Assembly (NCBI GenBank): GCA_001579985.1
Contig: LRSR01002366.1
Location: forward strand, 1 to 24,757
DNA from: Hypsibius dujardini
Taxonomy: Eukaryota > Tardigrada > Eutardigrada > Parachela > Hypsibiidae
DNA: 24,757 nt
Reading direction: 5' to 3'
The notes under the pieces were generated by a model. The model did not search any database and was not told the DNA's origin. It worked only from the letters and a program-made list of their open reading frames with translations. Numbering within the stretch: position 1 is the stretch's first letter; each line of letters begins with the position of its first letter. The translations under genes and the position numbers were made by a program. This document shows positions 9,162-19,891 of the stretch, piece after piece.

Positions 9162-10662
9162 ATGGACGTATCCTATGGACTCAATTCGGGGCTTGTCTTC
9201 CTGACACTGGTCACTCTCGGACTTTCTAGTAAGTGGCGCTGGAATAAATTAAGAAATTTCTCCAACCTGATTTTAATTCATTCAAATTCATTCAAATATA
9301 TACGGAAGGGGCGTGGCTTGAGAAACCGTACAAGTAAAAGCGAACTAACTGAATTCGCAATCATACAATCAAGGCATAGAAGTTACAGCTGAACTTTTAA
9401 GCACTTATCATAAATATTCCAGCGACCGTACAGCAGGAAGCCGATAAGACCAACGACGTCTTCACCGACCGCGCATCGAGACTCACACTCCTTCAAGACC
9501 TCTTTCCCAATCCGGCCGCGGACCCCGTCGCGGACCCCAGCAACAACATTGTCACTTCCAAAGCGCAAAAGGAATTCAAACGCGTCCAGGCGTCATTCCA
9601 ACCGTTCAAACAGCTCCCGCCGGATCTTCAAAGTCTCTTCAGCGAACTCACAGCCACGAAGGAGGCCTCCACCACTCCCATCTCAACGACAACGACAACG
9701 ACAAGCACTTCCACTACCGCCACAACGGAAGCGCCCACTACGACCTCGACGACGATCGAGCGGACCACAACGAGTTCGCCCACTGAAGTACCAACTATGG
9801 TAAGAACTACCGAACAAAGTACCGCCATCCTTCGGGTCGCCACACCGGAAGCGGCGACCCCGACCTCGACGACGATCGAGCGGACCACAACGAGTTCGCC
9901 CACTGAAGTACCAACTATGGTAAGAACGACCGAACAAAGTACCACCATCCTTCGGGTCGCCACACCGGAAGCGGCGACCCCGACGACCGGGGACCCAGTT
10001 CAACGGAAAAAGGATGCGGCGGACCCGCAGGATGGCACGACGTGTTCACCGGACACGAGGTCGCCGTCGTGGGCCGCCCGACCGGTGGGTCTCTGCTGCG
10101 CGACGGAGAACCTGGCCGCGGCGTTCGCGCGGCAACCCGGCATGGAGGCCTCCGCAGCCGCGATGGCGTGTGCGGCCTTCGACGGCCACTGGTGCACATA
10201 TGGTACGTGAAATGTCATCCTTGAAAATGTTCGTGTTTCAGGCGAAATTTTGAGAAGACGTTGAATTCGACTCAGCTGTAAGAGGAACCCGGTTTGCTAA
10301 CCCTTTTTTGGCCTCTTCCGGGTCGCCGCACAATTCACCAAAAGATCGAAAAGATATTTGAGTGACGCTCCCCAAAATTGAAATTTAATTTCCACTCGAT
10401 TGGCATGAGCAGAAAGTTGCTCGGATGTCAGGGGGCGGAGTTTCGGGCCATTTCTCAAATCACATCCGCTAGTCTCCGGTTCCGTGAGATAGTGGTCGCT
10501 AGCTCCGCCCCTCTTGACTCCAGGCTTTTTTTGCTCATTCCAATGGATTAAGAATTTAATTTTGGATTTGATAAAATTTTTAAAAAAAATTTGCTAAAAA
10601 TAGTATGCGTGTATTTGTATGTTTCAATTGCAGTTCCCGTTCAAAAATCTGCTTCTCGCTGA
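9162..10662 (+). CDS. Secreted Thr-rich mucin-like protein
   Basis: Family not recognised. Exons: 9162-9228, 9423-10202 and a probable 10634-10662. An acceptor at 9145 (TTTTTTTTCGATACAG) lies 16 bases before the ATG, so a 5' exon exists upstream. Residues 1-22 are a hydrophobic signal-like segment (GLVFLTLVTLGLS). Next is a charged segment of about 80 residues containing FKQLPPDLQSLFSELTA, then a Thr/Ser/Pro-rich region built from 40-residue repeats (TSTTIERTTTSSPTEVPTMV). This suggests heavy O-glycosylation, but that is inference. The C-terminal part has five cysteines, including CC. With exon 3 the protein ends VPVQKSASR (about 291 residues). Reading through the donor at 10203 instead stops after two codons (284 residues). 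An odd cysteine number leaves the C-terminal model uncertain. Likely extracellular matrix, mucus or cuticle surface. Confidence 0.7.
9743..9985 (+). repeat. 120-bp intragenic tandem duplication
   Basis: The unit starting at 9743 (ACCTCGACGACGATCGAG) recurs at 9863, and a third partial copy begins near 9961. The middle of the unit differs at only about two positions between copies, and the period of exactly 40 codons keeps the frame. This looks like a recent expansion of the Thr-rich domain. Confidence 0.9.
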
Positions 10663-10745
10663 TCTACCCGAGAACCTTGGCTTTCATCCTCACACTGTTC
10701 GGAACAGGAATCGCGGCTGGATCTGTGATTGAAACTGGTGAACCG

Positions 10746-11100
10746 GTCCGTGTCCGACTTAGACGACTGACTCTCGTACTAGTCCGCACGCTGGGTGACG
10801 TCATCGCGGCCGGTTCAAGCCCCATCGGCCAGTGGAAATTTTTAACCTCGCCCCGCCCTTAATAGTAACTAACAAATCGTAAATTAACTAATTTTTGATT
10901 TTTTTAAATATTATTTTATAATTTGAAATTTTGGCTGTTTTTGTAATTTCATCGATCAGAGCGCGCGAAATATATGATCGCGGAATAGCGTGTCCGATTT
11001 AGACGACTCATTGTCGTAAAAGCCGCAAGCTCTGTGACGTCATCGCGGCCGACTTAAGCCGCATTGGACAGTGGTCAGTCTTAACCCCTCCCACCCTGGT
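10746..11100. repeat. Diverged direct repeat carrying CRE palindromes
   Basis: About 110 bases starting at 10746 and again at 10986 share GTGTCCGA(C/T)TTAGACGACT, then TGACGTCATCGCGGCCG, then a CAGTGG block. The spacing is about 239 bases. TGACGTCA sits at 10796-10803 and 11035-11042. It lies downstream of the mucin-like gene and upstream of the ATPase. The conserved core is the CRE plus its flank. Confidence 0.7.
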
Positions 11101-11255
11101 TAAACTGACAAATCATTCCTTTCGTGGAAATTTCTCCTTTCCAAATTCCAATCCAAGAATCCTCCATCAAAATTGTCGTTAACGTAAAGAAGTCATCACA
11201 TCCATCTTTATTATTTCACCGCGAAAGCGTGGCCCTCTAAATTCAGACAAAATCT

Positions 11256-11277
11256 CGTCAATCAATCAATCAATCAC

Positions 11278-11322
<45 letters not shown>

Positions 11323-11345
11323 CAGCCAATCAATAAATCAATCGA
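11256..11345. repeat. AATC tetranucleotide array
   Basis: CAATCAATCAAT array with few substitutions. Confidence 0.95.
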
Positions 11346-11869
11346 TCTTCAGCAATTTTTGATTTACTCTTCCCGAAACTCGGAAGTGCCTCCAGCTTCG
11401 CCGCCCCGCTGCTGCGATTTTCCGACATCTCGTTCCATATTTCGGGCTCTTCGGGCAGAGTGGAGGAGAGAGTTCGACGTGGACACTGGAAAACACGGCA
11501 GCGACCCAATTCTGTTGAAGATCTTTGCGATAAGCAATCATAAAATCCAGTAAGTTTTGTTCCGATTTTTCCCCCAAACGGCTGGGCTCAAATGGATTTG
11601 AAGGCTTGTTGTGACTCTCAAAAACAGAAAGCTGCCAGTGCGGCAGTTGAAAATGTAAAGCGGAGGAGGATTTTCGTGGTGCCCAATCAATCAATCAAGG
11701 GCACGCTTGTTCGAAGATCTGCTGTAAAGAAGTGACTGTCGTAATTTGATTGGCTGATTGCCGGCGCTCTCTGCAAATATATCCTGCAATTCGATTCATT
11801 TATACTGGTAATTCTTCCTCGGTGTCAATCAATTCACCCAGCTCCACGTTTCAGTCTTCAAGCTAGAGG
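11346..11869. other. Unassigned region, possible non-coding upstream exon
   Basis: A GC-rich block at 11390-11549 ends in a strong donor (ATCCA|GTAAGTTTTG). It could be a 5' exon of the ATPase gene, but its reading frame does not join the next firm exon in phase, so a coding role is not supported. Confidence 0.2.
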
Positions 11870-12200
11870 CAGGTAGGCAGACAGACATTTAGATAGACAC
11901 ACGGACAAACGAGCAAGCAGATAACTTACTAGCAGAAAGGGAAGCAGACAGACAGACAGTCAGAACGGCAGGCAGGCAGGTAGGTAGATAGGCAAACAGA
12001 AAAACATGCATTCAGACATACGGGCAGACTTGCAGATAGGGAAACAGACAGACAGACAGTCAGACACAGACAAACAGACAGACAGACAAACAGACAGACA
12101 GAACGGCCGGCAGGTAGGTAGACATGCAGACAAGCATACGTGCAGACTTGGAGATAGGGAACAGATAGACAGACAGACAATCAGACAGATAGACAGTCAG
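11870..12200. repeat. Degenerate CAGA/CAGG array with internal duplication
   Basis: CAGACAGA and GGCAGGTAGGTAGA units. A longer segment (GCAGACTTG-AGATAGGGAA-CAGA) occurs near 12026 and again near 12140, so there is a higher-order repeat of about 115 bases. Confidence 0.85.
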
Positions 12201-12551
12201 AACGTCGGGTGTTGATGCGCCGTCGGGTGTTGATGCGGCATCTCACAATAGACGAATTTATGCGGCGTCATCACTCGTTTGAGACAAATCGCATTAAAAG
12301 ACAACCCTACATCGCGTCACATGAAATAATTTCGTTTCTGTTCCAGCTCACGGAACTGTTGGACATCTGAAACGTCTGAAATTGGCCTGGACAGAATATG
12401 CAGACAAACAGTAGCACCGTTGATGCTTGCGATGGTTTTCATGTAAGATCCACAAAGTGCAGAGTCTGTGAGTGACCTGTGACGTGCATCTTGCGTCCAG
12501 CGTGCATTGCCTGTACTCCCTTCACTGGCAGTGTCCGACCACGTTTTACAG

Positions 12552-12886
12552 GATGTCGACCTCGGAAATTGCACTCAGACACCGGCACAACGACGAAGTT
12601 GTGGGTCTTCGCTTAATTCGGTGTCACTACCTGGCGGCACGTCCGACAGGTCGTCGTGGACTTGGCTGTGCTGGTGGAAGACGGCGGAGGAGTCGGCAAC
12701 GCGGAAGAAGCTAAAGGCGCTGGGTGACTTGAAGCAGGAGATGACTGCAGTAAGTGTGTAAGCTATAAATTGACAGGCAGACGGGCAGACCCACAGAGGA
12801 GCAGGCAGATAGGCAAATTGACAGGCAGACAAAGGAACAGACAAGGAGATATTCAGGCAGACAGTCAGACAGATAGTTAAACCGGC

Positions 12887-12937
<51 letters not shown>

Positions 12938-13614
12938 TAGAAGAGAGGCAGGCAGAGAGACTTACAGACAGACAATGAGACAGGCTGACAGGGAGACAGA
13001 CAAACCAACGAACAGTCTGACAGAAGACTTGCGAATGGATAGATATGTGGGCAGACAGACAGACAGACATTCACCGAGTGCTCAATGTGCCGCTTCTATT
13101 CAATCTTCCGCTTTGAATCCTGTTAGTTCATGTAGTTCTTTATCAGGATGACCACAGTCTTCCAATAAATCGGTTGCTGGCCAAACTTTCCGTCGACCCG
13201 GAAGTTGGCCTGCTGGACTCCGAGGCGGCCAAACGTTTGGCCCAAGGCAAAGGAAACACCCTCACGCCGCCGAAAAAGACACCGGAAGTGGTGAAGTACT
13301 GTTTCGAGATGGTTGGTGGGTTTGGGCCGTTGTTGTTGTGCGGAGCAATCCTGTCACTCGTGGCGTACATCATCCAGTGCAGCGTAGGACCAGTTCCTCT
13401 TGACAATGTTAGTGGACGCGGCTTGAAATGTCGATATGTCATCTTTTCCCCTCGACAATGCGTGTGATTGTTGTATACTTGTCCCAGCGTCTGACTGGTT
13501 TCTCGCTTTTTATGCAAAGATATGCCTATCTGTCTGTTCATCTCCTTAATTGGTTGGTTTTATCCTTGCTTATGTCTATCTAGTCATCTTTGTCTGCCTG
13601 TCTGTCTGTCTGTA

Positions 13615-13648
<34 letters not shown>

Positions 13649-15052
13649 CCTGTCTGTCTGTCTGTCTGCGTGGCTGTCTGCTTGTCTGCCTGTCTGTTTG
13701 TCTGCCTGCGTGGTTGTCTGTCTGCATGGCTGTCTGCTTGCTTGTCTGTCTGTCTGCGTGGCTGACTGTCTGCCCACCTGTCCGCTTGCCTGTCTATCTG
13801 TTTCAAAGTAATTTTGAAATACAGTCCACATTTTTTCCCCAGCTCTACATTGCCGTCGTGTTGTTCGCCATCGACATCTTGACCGGCAGCTTCTCCTACT
13901 ACCAAACGCGCAGCTCAGAAAAGATCATGGAGTCCTTTAAAAGGTTCCTCCCCCCGACGGCCAATGTTCGACGCGGTGGTGAGTGGAAGACGGTCGTTGC
14001 CGGCAGTCTCGTCGTCGGTGATATTGTCGAGGTCAAGGGCGGCGACCGCATTCCCGCGGACCTTCGTCTGCTCACCAGTCAGGGACTTAAGATCGACAAC
14101 TCCTCCCTCACTGGGGAATCGGAATTGCAGCGCCGATTCGCGTCAGACGGTGAGACTCACTGAACCACAACTTGTTTAGAACTTGTCCGTCCGTCCATCC
14201 GCCGTCCGTCCGTCCGTCCATCCGCCGTCCGTCCGTCCGTCCATCCATTCATCCGTCCGTCCGTCCGTCCTTTTGTCCGTCCATCCACCGTCCGTCCCTT
14301 CGTCCATCCATCCGTCGTCCGTCCATCCGCCGTCCTTTTATCCGTCCATCCGCCGTCCGTACGTCCATCCGTCCGTCGTCCGTTTGTCCGTCTGTTGTCC
14401 GTCCGTTCATTCGCTATCCGTTCAGCCGTTGCCCGTGTTCGACCATCTGTCCGACAACGGACGGACGGATGGACAACATGGGAAGGGTAATACAGCAGGG
14501 GCGCGATTTGGGCCGCTGGGATAAGCCGGGCTTCTATTGGGCCCTTGGAAGGGGTGAAATAGCCGGGGTTCTATTAGGCCCCAAAAAGGGACGAGGCTAA
14601 AATAACCACTTCGTTAATTTTATTATATTGGTTTTTGTCATGTTTAGGTGAGACGGAAGGCGTATTGGAAGCGCGAAATATGTGTTTTTACACGACCTAC
14701 GCGGTGGAAGGGGAAGGGACTGCAGTGGTGGTTCGCACAGGTGACGACACGGTGATGGGCAGGATCGCGCTGTTGACCACGGCCTTGGCGAATGATTCGA
14801 CGCCCATCGGACGGGAGATTGAACGGTGTGTGTTGATTATCATCGCCATCGCCGTGGTGATGGGTGCGGTATACGTGGCGGTGGCGTTCTCCTTGGGAGT
14901 CGGCTGGCTGGACGTGGTGACACTCTCCTTGGGATTGATGGTCGGCAACATCCCCGGCGGACTTCTCATCATGGTCACGGTAGGAATTATCGCCTGGGTA
15001 TCTTTTTGTTTGATTATCGGTCTAGCCACATTTTTGGTTTGTCTTTCTGTGC

Positions 15053-15121
<69 letters not shown>

Positions 15122-15845
15122 GTGCTATCACTATTTGAATGTCTTTGCAACGCATTAAGAAATTATATCTTTGTCTGTTTTACGGATCTGGTTGATTCAC
15201 TGTCTGAATGTCTGTGGAATGCGTGAAGTGAGCTGGTCCCATATTTGTCTTTCTTACTGATCTGTCTGAATTAATTTGTTTGTAAGTCATTCTACAGTCA
15301 CTTGTTTGTCTGTCATGCTGACCTGTCTGAATCGCTTTCCGAATCACTGTCTGTATGTCTGAATCACTGTCTGTAAATCTGAATGGCTGTTTCTATGTCT
15401 GAGTTGCTGCCTGTCTGTCTGAATCGCTGTCCGTGTATCTGTGTAATTCACTAACGCACTACTATGTTGCCTGCCTGTTAGTGTTAGCATTTGTGTAATG
15501 AGCATGTCCAGATGTCTGTCGGACTGACCGTCTATTTGCTGTTTGGCTAATGAAAGGCGTATTTTTCTGTCTGTCTGAAGACTGAGGGCACTGTTCATCG
15601 CTGTTGCAGGCTATGTTGGCAGTCACGGCGAAACGACTGACTGCCATGAATTGCTTGGTGAAGAATCTGGAAGCTGTGGAGACGCTGGGCTCGTGTTCGG
15701 TCATTTGCTCAGACAAAACGGGGACGCTCACGCAAAATCGCATGACTGTCGCGCATATCTGGCTGGACGATCGCTTCCTTCTCTCTGACGACGTCCTTGA
15801 CATGATGGCCGGTCAGTTTGTTGTCTGTTTGTCTGTCTGTCTGCC

Positions 15846-15890
<45 letters not shown>

Positions 15891-18739
15891 GTCTGTCTCT
15901 CTGTCTGTTTGTCAAACAGCCTGGCTGCGTGCCCTCCTGTCTGTGTTGGATCACAGTCTCGATCTGTGAGCCTTTTTCCAACAAAACTAAAATTTCCATG
16001 TTCTGCTCTTACAGACAAGAAGAATGCGTCACCCTCGTCCAGTTTCGCCGATCTCATGCGAATCGCGGGTCTTTGTAGCCGTGCCAAATTCCGTCCGGAG
16101 GACATGGCCCTGCCGATTGCCAAGCGTCGGGTTGTCGGGGACGCCTCGGAATCAGCCATCTTACGCTTCGAGCACACCATCTACCGCGAAGATGACGCGG
16201 ACAAGGAGCGATTGCGGGATTCCAACAAGATCGTCGCAGAGATTCCCTTCAACTCCACCAACAAGTTCCATCTGTCCATTCACGAGCGCGAAGGAGGCGA
16301 CGGCTACGTGGTCCTCATGAAGGGCGCCCCGGAGCGCATCCTCGAACGGTGCTCGACCATTCTGATTGAGGGGCGAGATCTTCCGCTAGACGCGCAGTGG
16401 AAGCGGAAGTTCAGCGAGGCTTACCTCGAATTCGGCGGACTGGGAGAGCGAGTGCTGGGCTTCGCGGACCTGGTCCTGCGTGGTGATGAGTTCCCCCATC
16501 CTTATCCCTTTGATGTGGACCTGCAGAATTTCCCCATGGAAGGACTGCGCTTCGTCGGACTCATCTCGATGAGGTACTAGCCTTACGTCCCAACTACTTG
16601 TCCAAATTGCCGAGTAGACCGAGTAGACCGAGTGAGGTGTCTTCCTGTTCACAGTGATCCACCGCGAGCTGCCGTTCCGGACGCCGTGGCCAAGTGTCGC
16701 AGCGCGGGGATCCGCGTCATCATGGTGACCGGCGACCACCCGGTGACGGCCAAGGCCATTGCCCGGGCCGTGGGAATCATCTCGGCGGGCTCCTTCACCG
16801 TGGAGGACCTCGCCGAGCAAGGGGACCTCCAACCGTGGGAGATTGACCCGGCGGACGCGAGCGCGGCCGTCGTGCACGGCAGCGACCTCAGCGAGATGAG
16901 CGCCGGCAAGCTGGACAAACTCCTGCTCTCCCATCCGGAGATTGTCTTCGCCCGCACGTCGCCGCAACAGAAGCTGTTGATCGTGGAAGCCTGTCAGAGG
17001 ATCGGGGCGATCGTCGCCGTGACTGGGGACGGCGTGAACGATTCGCCTGCCCTGAAGAAAGCCGACATCGGTACCGCACACTCATCTTCTCTACCTATTC
17101 ACCATTCTTTTTGCCCGGCGCCCAGCAAAATGGGCTGGTCGGAGTTTGAGCCATTTTGGCCAGTTTGAGCCATTTTGGCCAGTGCACATAGTCTTTGCTC
17201 AGTCGATCGATTGATTGAACTTCGATCTGGTGTTAAATCAATGAATCAAGCAATGTGACAAAGAGCTGCACGCATTGGCCGAAATTGGCTCCAACTCCGA
17301 CCACCCCTTTTGCTGGGCGCCGGTAAAAAGTTGGTTTTAACTCGGTCAGCCTGAGGGTTTTGCTGCGTGTGTAGGCATCGCAATGGGGATTACGGGAAGT
17401 GACGTCAGCAAACAGGCAGCCGACATGGTCCTGCTGGACGACAACTTCGCATCCATCGTCAGCGGCATCGAAGAAGGGCGTCTGATTTTTGACAACATCA
17501 AGAAGACCTGCTGCTACGCGATGACCACAGACCTGCCCGAGATCGCACCGGTCATCCTCTACTTTGTCCTCGACATTCCCCTCGGACTCTATACTATTTC
17601 CATGATCCTTCTCAACTGCGTCACCGACCTGGTATGGCAAGGCATTCCCCTTTTCAGCTCTAGTGTCCGCCGTAAAATATTGCTTCGCACAATTTTTCTC
17701 ACCAGATGCCGGCCATCTCTCTTGCCTACGAATCTGCGGAAAGTGACACGATGAAGCTCCCGCCGCGGAAGCAGTCGGAACGGTTGATCAACTCCAACCT
17801 CATCCAGGCGGTCTACCTGCAGATCGGCATCATCGAATGCTTTGGTGCGTTCTTTGTGTATTTCGTCACCTTCGCCGAAGCTGGCTTCTGGCCGGGGAGC
17901 GTACTGGGCCTGCGATCCAGCTGGGAGGATTTCGACAATGATGCCCTCAAGGACAGCTATGGACAGGAGTGGGTACGGAGAAGGAGCACATACGGCCCCG
18001 TCCTTCTTTCTGTCTATTCAGCTGTCTGTCTGCCTGCCTGCCTGCCTGTCTGTCTGTCTGTCTGCCCGTCTGCCCGTCTGTCTGTCTGACTGTCTGTCTG
18101 ACTGTCTTACTGTTTGACTGTCTGTCTGACTGTTGGTCTGTCTGACCGTCTGTCTGACTGTCTGTTTGTCTGGCTGTCTACCTGTCTCTTTCCCCGCAGA
18201 ATTACGCTCAACGGAAGCATCTGGAGCACACGGTGCAGTCGGGCTTCTTCCTGGCGGTTGTCATGCAAAACATAGTCCACCTGCTGATGCGACGCTGCCG
18301 GCGCAAGTCTTTGTTTCAGAAGGGCATGGGGTAAGTCCAGCCCTTCCAATGACTTCCAATAAAAGCACTTTCAAATTGAAAGGCACATTCATGTCATTCC
18401 AGGAACCGTTTCCTCATATTTGCCATCTTCTTTGAGAGCGCTCTGGCCTGTTTGTTTGTCTACACACCGGGCCTGCACACCGTTCTGGGATTTTCGTTTG
18501 TCTGGTAAAAGTGTTTTAGTAATACAAAATATCCTCAGATCATTAGAAATATTATTAGTAATAAAATGAAAAAAGTTTTGTTGATTTTTTTCTGGAAAAT
18601 TCCCTTCCCTCTTTTCAGGCCAGTATGGGTGCTCGCCGTGCTTCCGTTCTGTCTGCTGATATTCGTGTACGATGAGTCGCGTCGCCTGTTGATCAGCAGA
18701 TACCCGCACGGCTGGATAGAGCACAATCTTTACGTCTAA
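12552..18739 (+). CDS. Na+/K+-ATPase alpha-subunit-like P-type ATPase with altered cation sites
   Basis: Exons: about 12552-12749 (start uncertain), 13147-13407, 13843-14149, 14648-14979, 15610-15811, 16015-16573, 16655-17070, 17375-17631, 17706-17972, 18200-18330, 18403-18504 and 18619-18739 (TAA). All junctions keep phase. From DDHSL onward there are 984 residues, close to the roughly 1,000 of the family. Exon 1 has no in-frame ATG, so another 5' exon is needed. Intact motifs: TGES (actuator), [10 protein letters not shown] (phosphorylated Asp), [25 protein letters not shown] and the SYGQ M7-M8 loop that contacts the beta subunit in the family. Changed against the canonical pump: M4 PEGL is PGGL (E327G), M5 SNIPE is TDLPE (S775T, N776D), M6 D804 is Asn, M8 Q923 is Asn and D926 is His, M9 E953 is Phe. 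E779, D808, T807, E954 and Y771 are kept. Expected place: plasma membrane, ten helices. Substrate and stoichiometry cannot be assumed. Probably a divergent paralogue, comparable in kind to nematode catp-1 to catp-4. Confidence 0.95.
12770..13070. repeat. CAGA array in ATPase intron 1
   Basis: Degenerate CAGA/CAGG units with a pure CAGA run at about 12891-12935. CAGA on the sense strand, unlike most arrays here. Confidence 0.9.
13585..13800. repeat. CTGT array in ATPase intron 2
   Basis: CTGT units with CTGCGTGG and CTGCTTG variants. Sense-strand CTGT. Confidence 0.9.
14180..14480. repeat. GTCC array with short inverted end in ATPase intron 3
   Basis: GTCCGTCCATCCGCC units rather than CTGT. 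Near 14455-14475 the strand flips to GGACGGACGGATGGAC, which could pair back with the array. This intron also begins with the same bases as the exon after it (GTGAGAC). Confidence 0.9.
14515..14600. repeat. Short diverged tandem repeat in ATPase intron 3
   Basis: Two copies of a roughly 33-base unit around GCCGGG-TTCTATT-GGCCC, near 14525 and 14560. Confidence 0.6.
15040..15122. repeat. CTGT array in ATPase intron 4
   Basis: Nearly pure CTGT run, sense strand. Degenerate CTGT/TGAATC spacers continue to about 15590 (CTGAATCACTGTCTGTATGT-like), so most of the intron may be decayed array. Confidence 0.9.
15820..15915. repeat. CTGT array in ATPase intron 5
   Basis: Fills half of the 203-base intron, sense-strand CTGT with CTCT variants. 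Confidence 0.9.
17107..17340. repeat. Near-full-length fold-back (hairpin) element in ATPase intron 7
   Basis: The left half (CTTTTTGCCCGGCGCCCAGC, then GGTCGGAGTTTGAGCCATTT and GGCCAGTGCAC) is the approximate reverse complement of the right half (GCACGCATTGGCCGAAATTGG, then TCCGACCACCCC and TGCTGGGCGCCGGTAAAAAG). Pairing continues into the centre (AGTCTTTGCTCAGTCGATCG against CAAGCAATGTGACAAAGAGC). The left arm has an extra 20-base tandem copy of TTTGAGCCATTTTGGCCAG. Its small size and lack of a gene fit a fold-back transposon relic or a long RNA hairpin. Confidence 0.75.
18003..18185. repeat. CTGT/CTGC/CTGA array in ATPase intron 9
   Basis: Sense-strand CTGT with CTGCC and CTGAC variants, running almost to the acceptor at 18199. 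Confidence 0.9.
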
Positions 18740-18918
18740 AAATCTCTCAATTGCTTAGTACGAGATAATGATTTTATTTATTTATTTAATTTTTTAGTTG
18801 CGATTTTATTGCGTGAATGCTTCGAGCAGATGTCATTTCACCTTTTATGCTTGTGCATTTTTAATGTTTTACATACGTACGTCAAAGCATTTAAAGGGAA
18901 GAATCTACACTAGTACAG

Positions 18919-19212
18919 TCATGGAATGGAACTGGAATGGATCTGGAATGGAACTGGAACTGGAATGGAACTGGAACTGGAATGGAACTGGAACTGGAAT
19001 GGAACTGGAATGGAACTGGAATGGAATTGGAATAGAACTGGAACTGGAATGGGTCTGGAACTGGAATGGAACTGGAACTGGAATGGAATTGGAATAGAAC
19101 TGGAACTGGAATGGGTCTGGAATGGGTCTGGAACTGGAATGGAACTGGAATGGGTCCGGAACTTGAGTGGAACTGGAATGGGTCTGGAACTGGAATGGAA
19201 TGGAATGGAACG
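18919..19212. repeat. GGAACTGGAAT minisatellite between convergent genes
   Basis: Six-base-register units GGAACT, GGAATG, GGTCTG and GGAATT in higher-order order. Open in frames on both strands with Trp/Asn/Gly-rich or Phe/Pro/Ser-rich peptides, which are artefacts. It lies between the ATPase stop and the PIGW stop. Confidence 0.95.
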
Positions 19213-19533
19213 GAGTTTAGTAGCAGTTCAAAATTCCGCAATGTGGCGGAGCGGTCGCCCGCTACCGTCAGCGGAGCGGCTATCCAATGTTGAAAAAGTG
19301 CCCTCCAGAAAAAAAACCCGCTGAACGAGAATTAGAACGTTCCACCCATCTCCAACAGCACAAGAGAATCACAAAATGAATTCCCTTCTCAAATATATAT
19401 CGGCGTGAAGTTACTTAGCAGCGGGAATGTCTGTAAACGATTTCAAAGGCGCCTTTTCTTAAACTTGATTTTAAGTATCAGAGTTATCAGTCGATACCCC
19501 GCCCCTTTTCATGACGTCACACGGATTGGCGCG
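19213..19533. other. 3' flank of PIGW
   Basis: No gene. It holds a perfect TGACGTCA at 19512-19519, close to the PIGW stop codon. I do not see a clean poly(A) signal. Confidence 0.4.
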
Positions 19534-19856
19534 CTAATCTCGTTTTGGTCTGACTGTGGACAATGCAGAAAAGGACGGTAGTCGTAGAGGAATTTTAACG
19601 CGAAGCTTGAAGAGAAACTCGGAAAAGCCGGTGAGTGTTGCGGCGTATACAAACAAGATTAGGAAACCGGATAAATGAGATGCCTGCGTGGTGTCGCTGC
19701 TGAGGTTGATCAGTCCGGTCAAGATGTTAGCCAGCAGGAAGAAGGGCATGGCGTTGAAATTCAAAGCAGCCAGCAAACCGGGAGAATAAGCCGCGGACTG
19801 GAGGGGTTCTTCGTCTTCTGCAGAAAAATGGATTTCAATACTGCGCAGGAAGGTAA

Positions 19857-19891
<35 letters not shown>

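Noticed and set aside
11338-11694. Open frames on both strands upstream of the ATPase
   Set aside because: The plus-strand donor at 11549 is strong but out of phase with the next firm exon, and the minus frame is only its shadow; left as an unassigned possible non-coding exon.
12423-12442. ATG followed by GTAAGA at 12443 as the ATPase first exon
   Set aside because: It would end in phase 2, which matches only weak acceptors near 12598 or 12649; kept as a possibility but not called.
18891-19324. Long open frames across the GGAACTGGAAT array
   Set aside because: Repeat artefact between two convergent genes; the period divisible by three keeps frames open.
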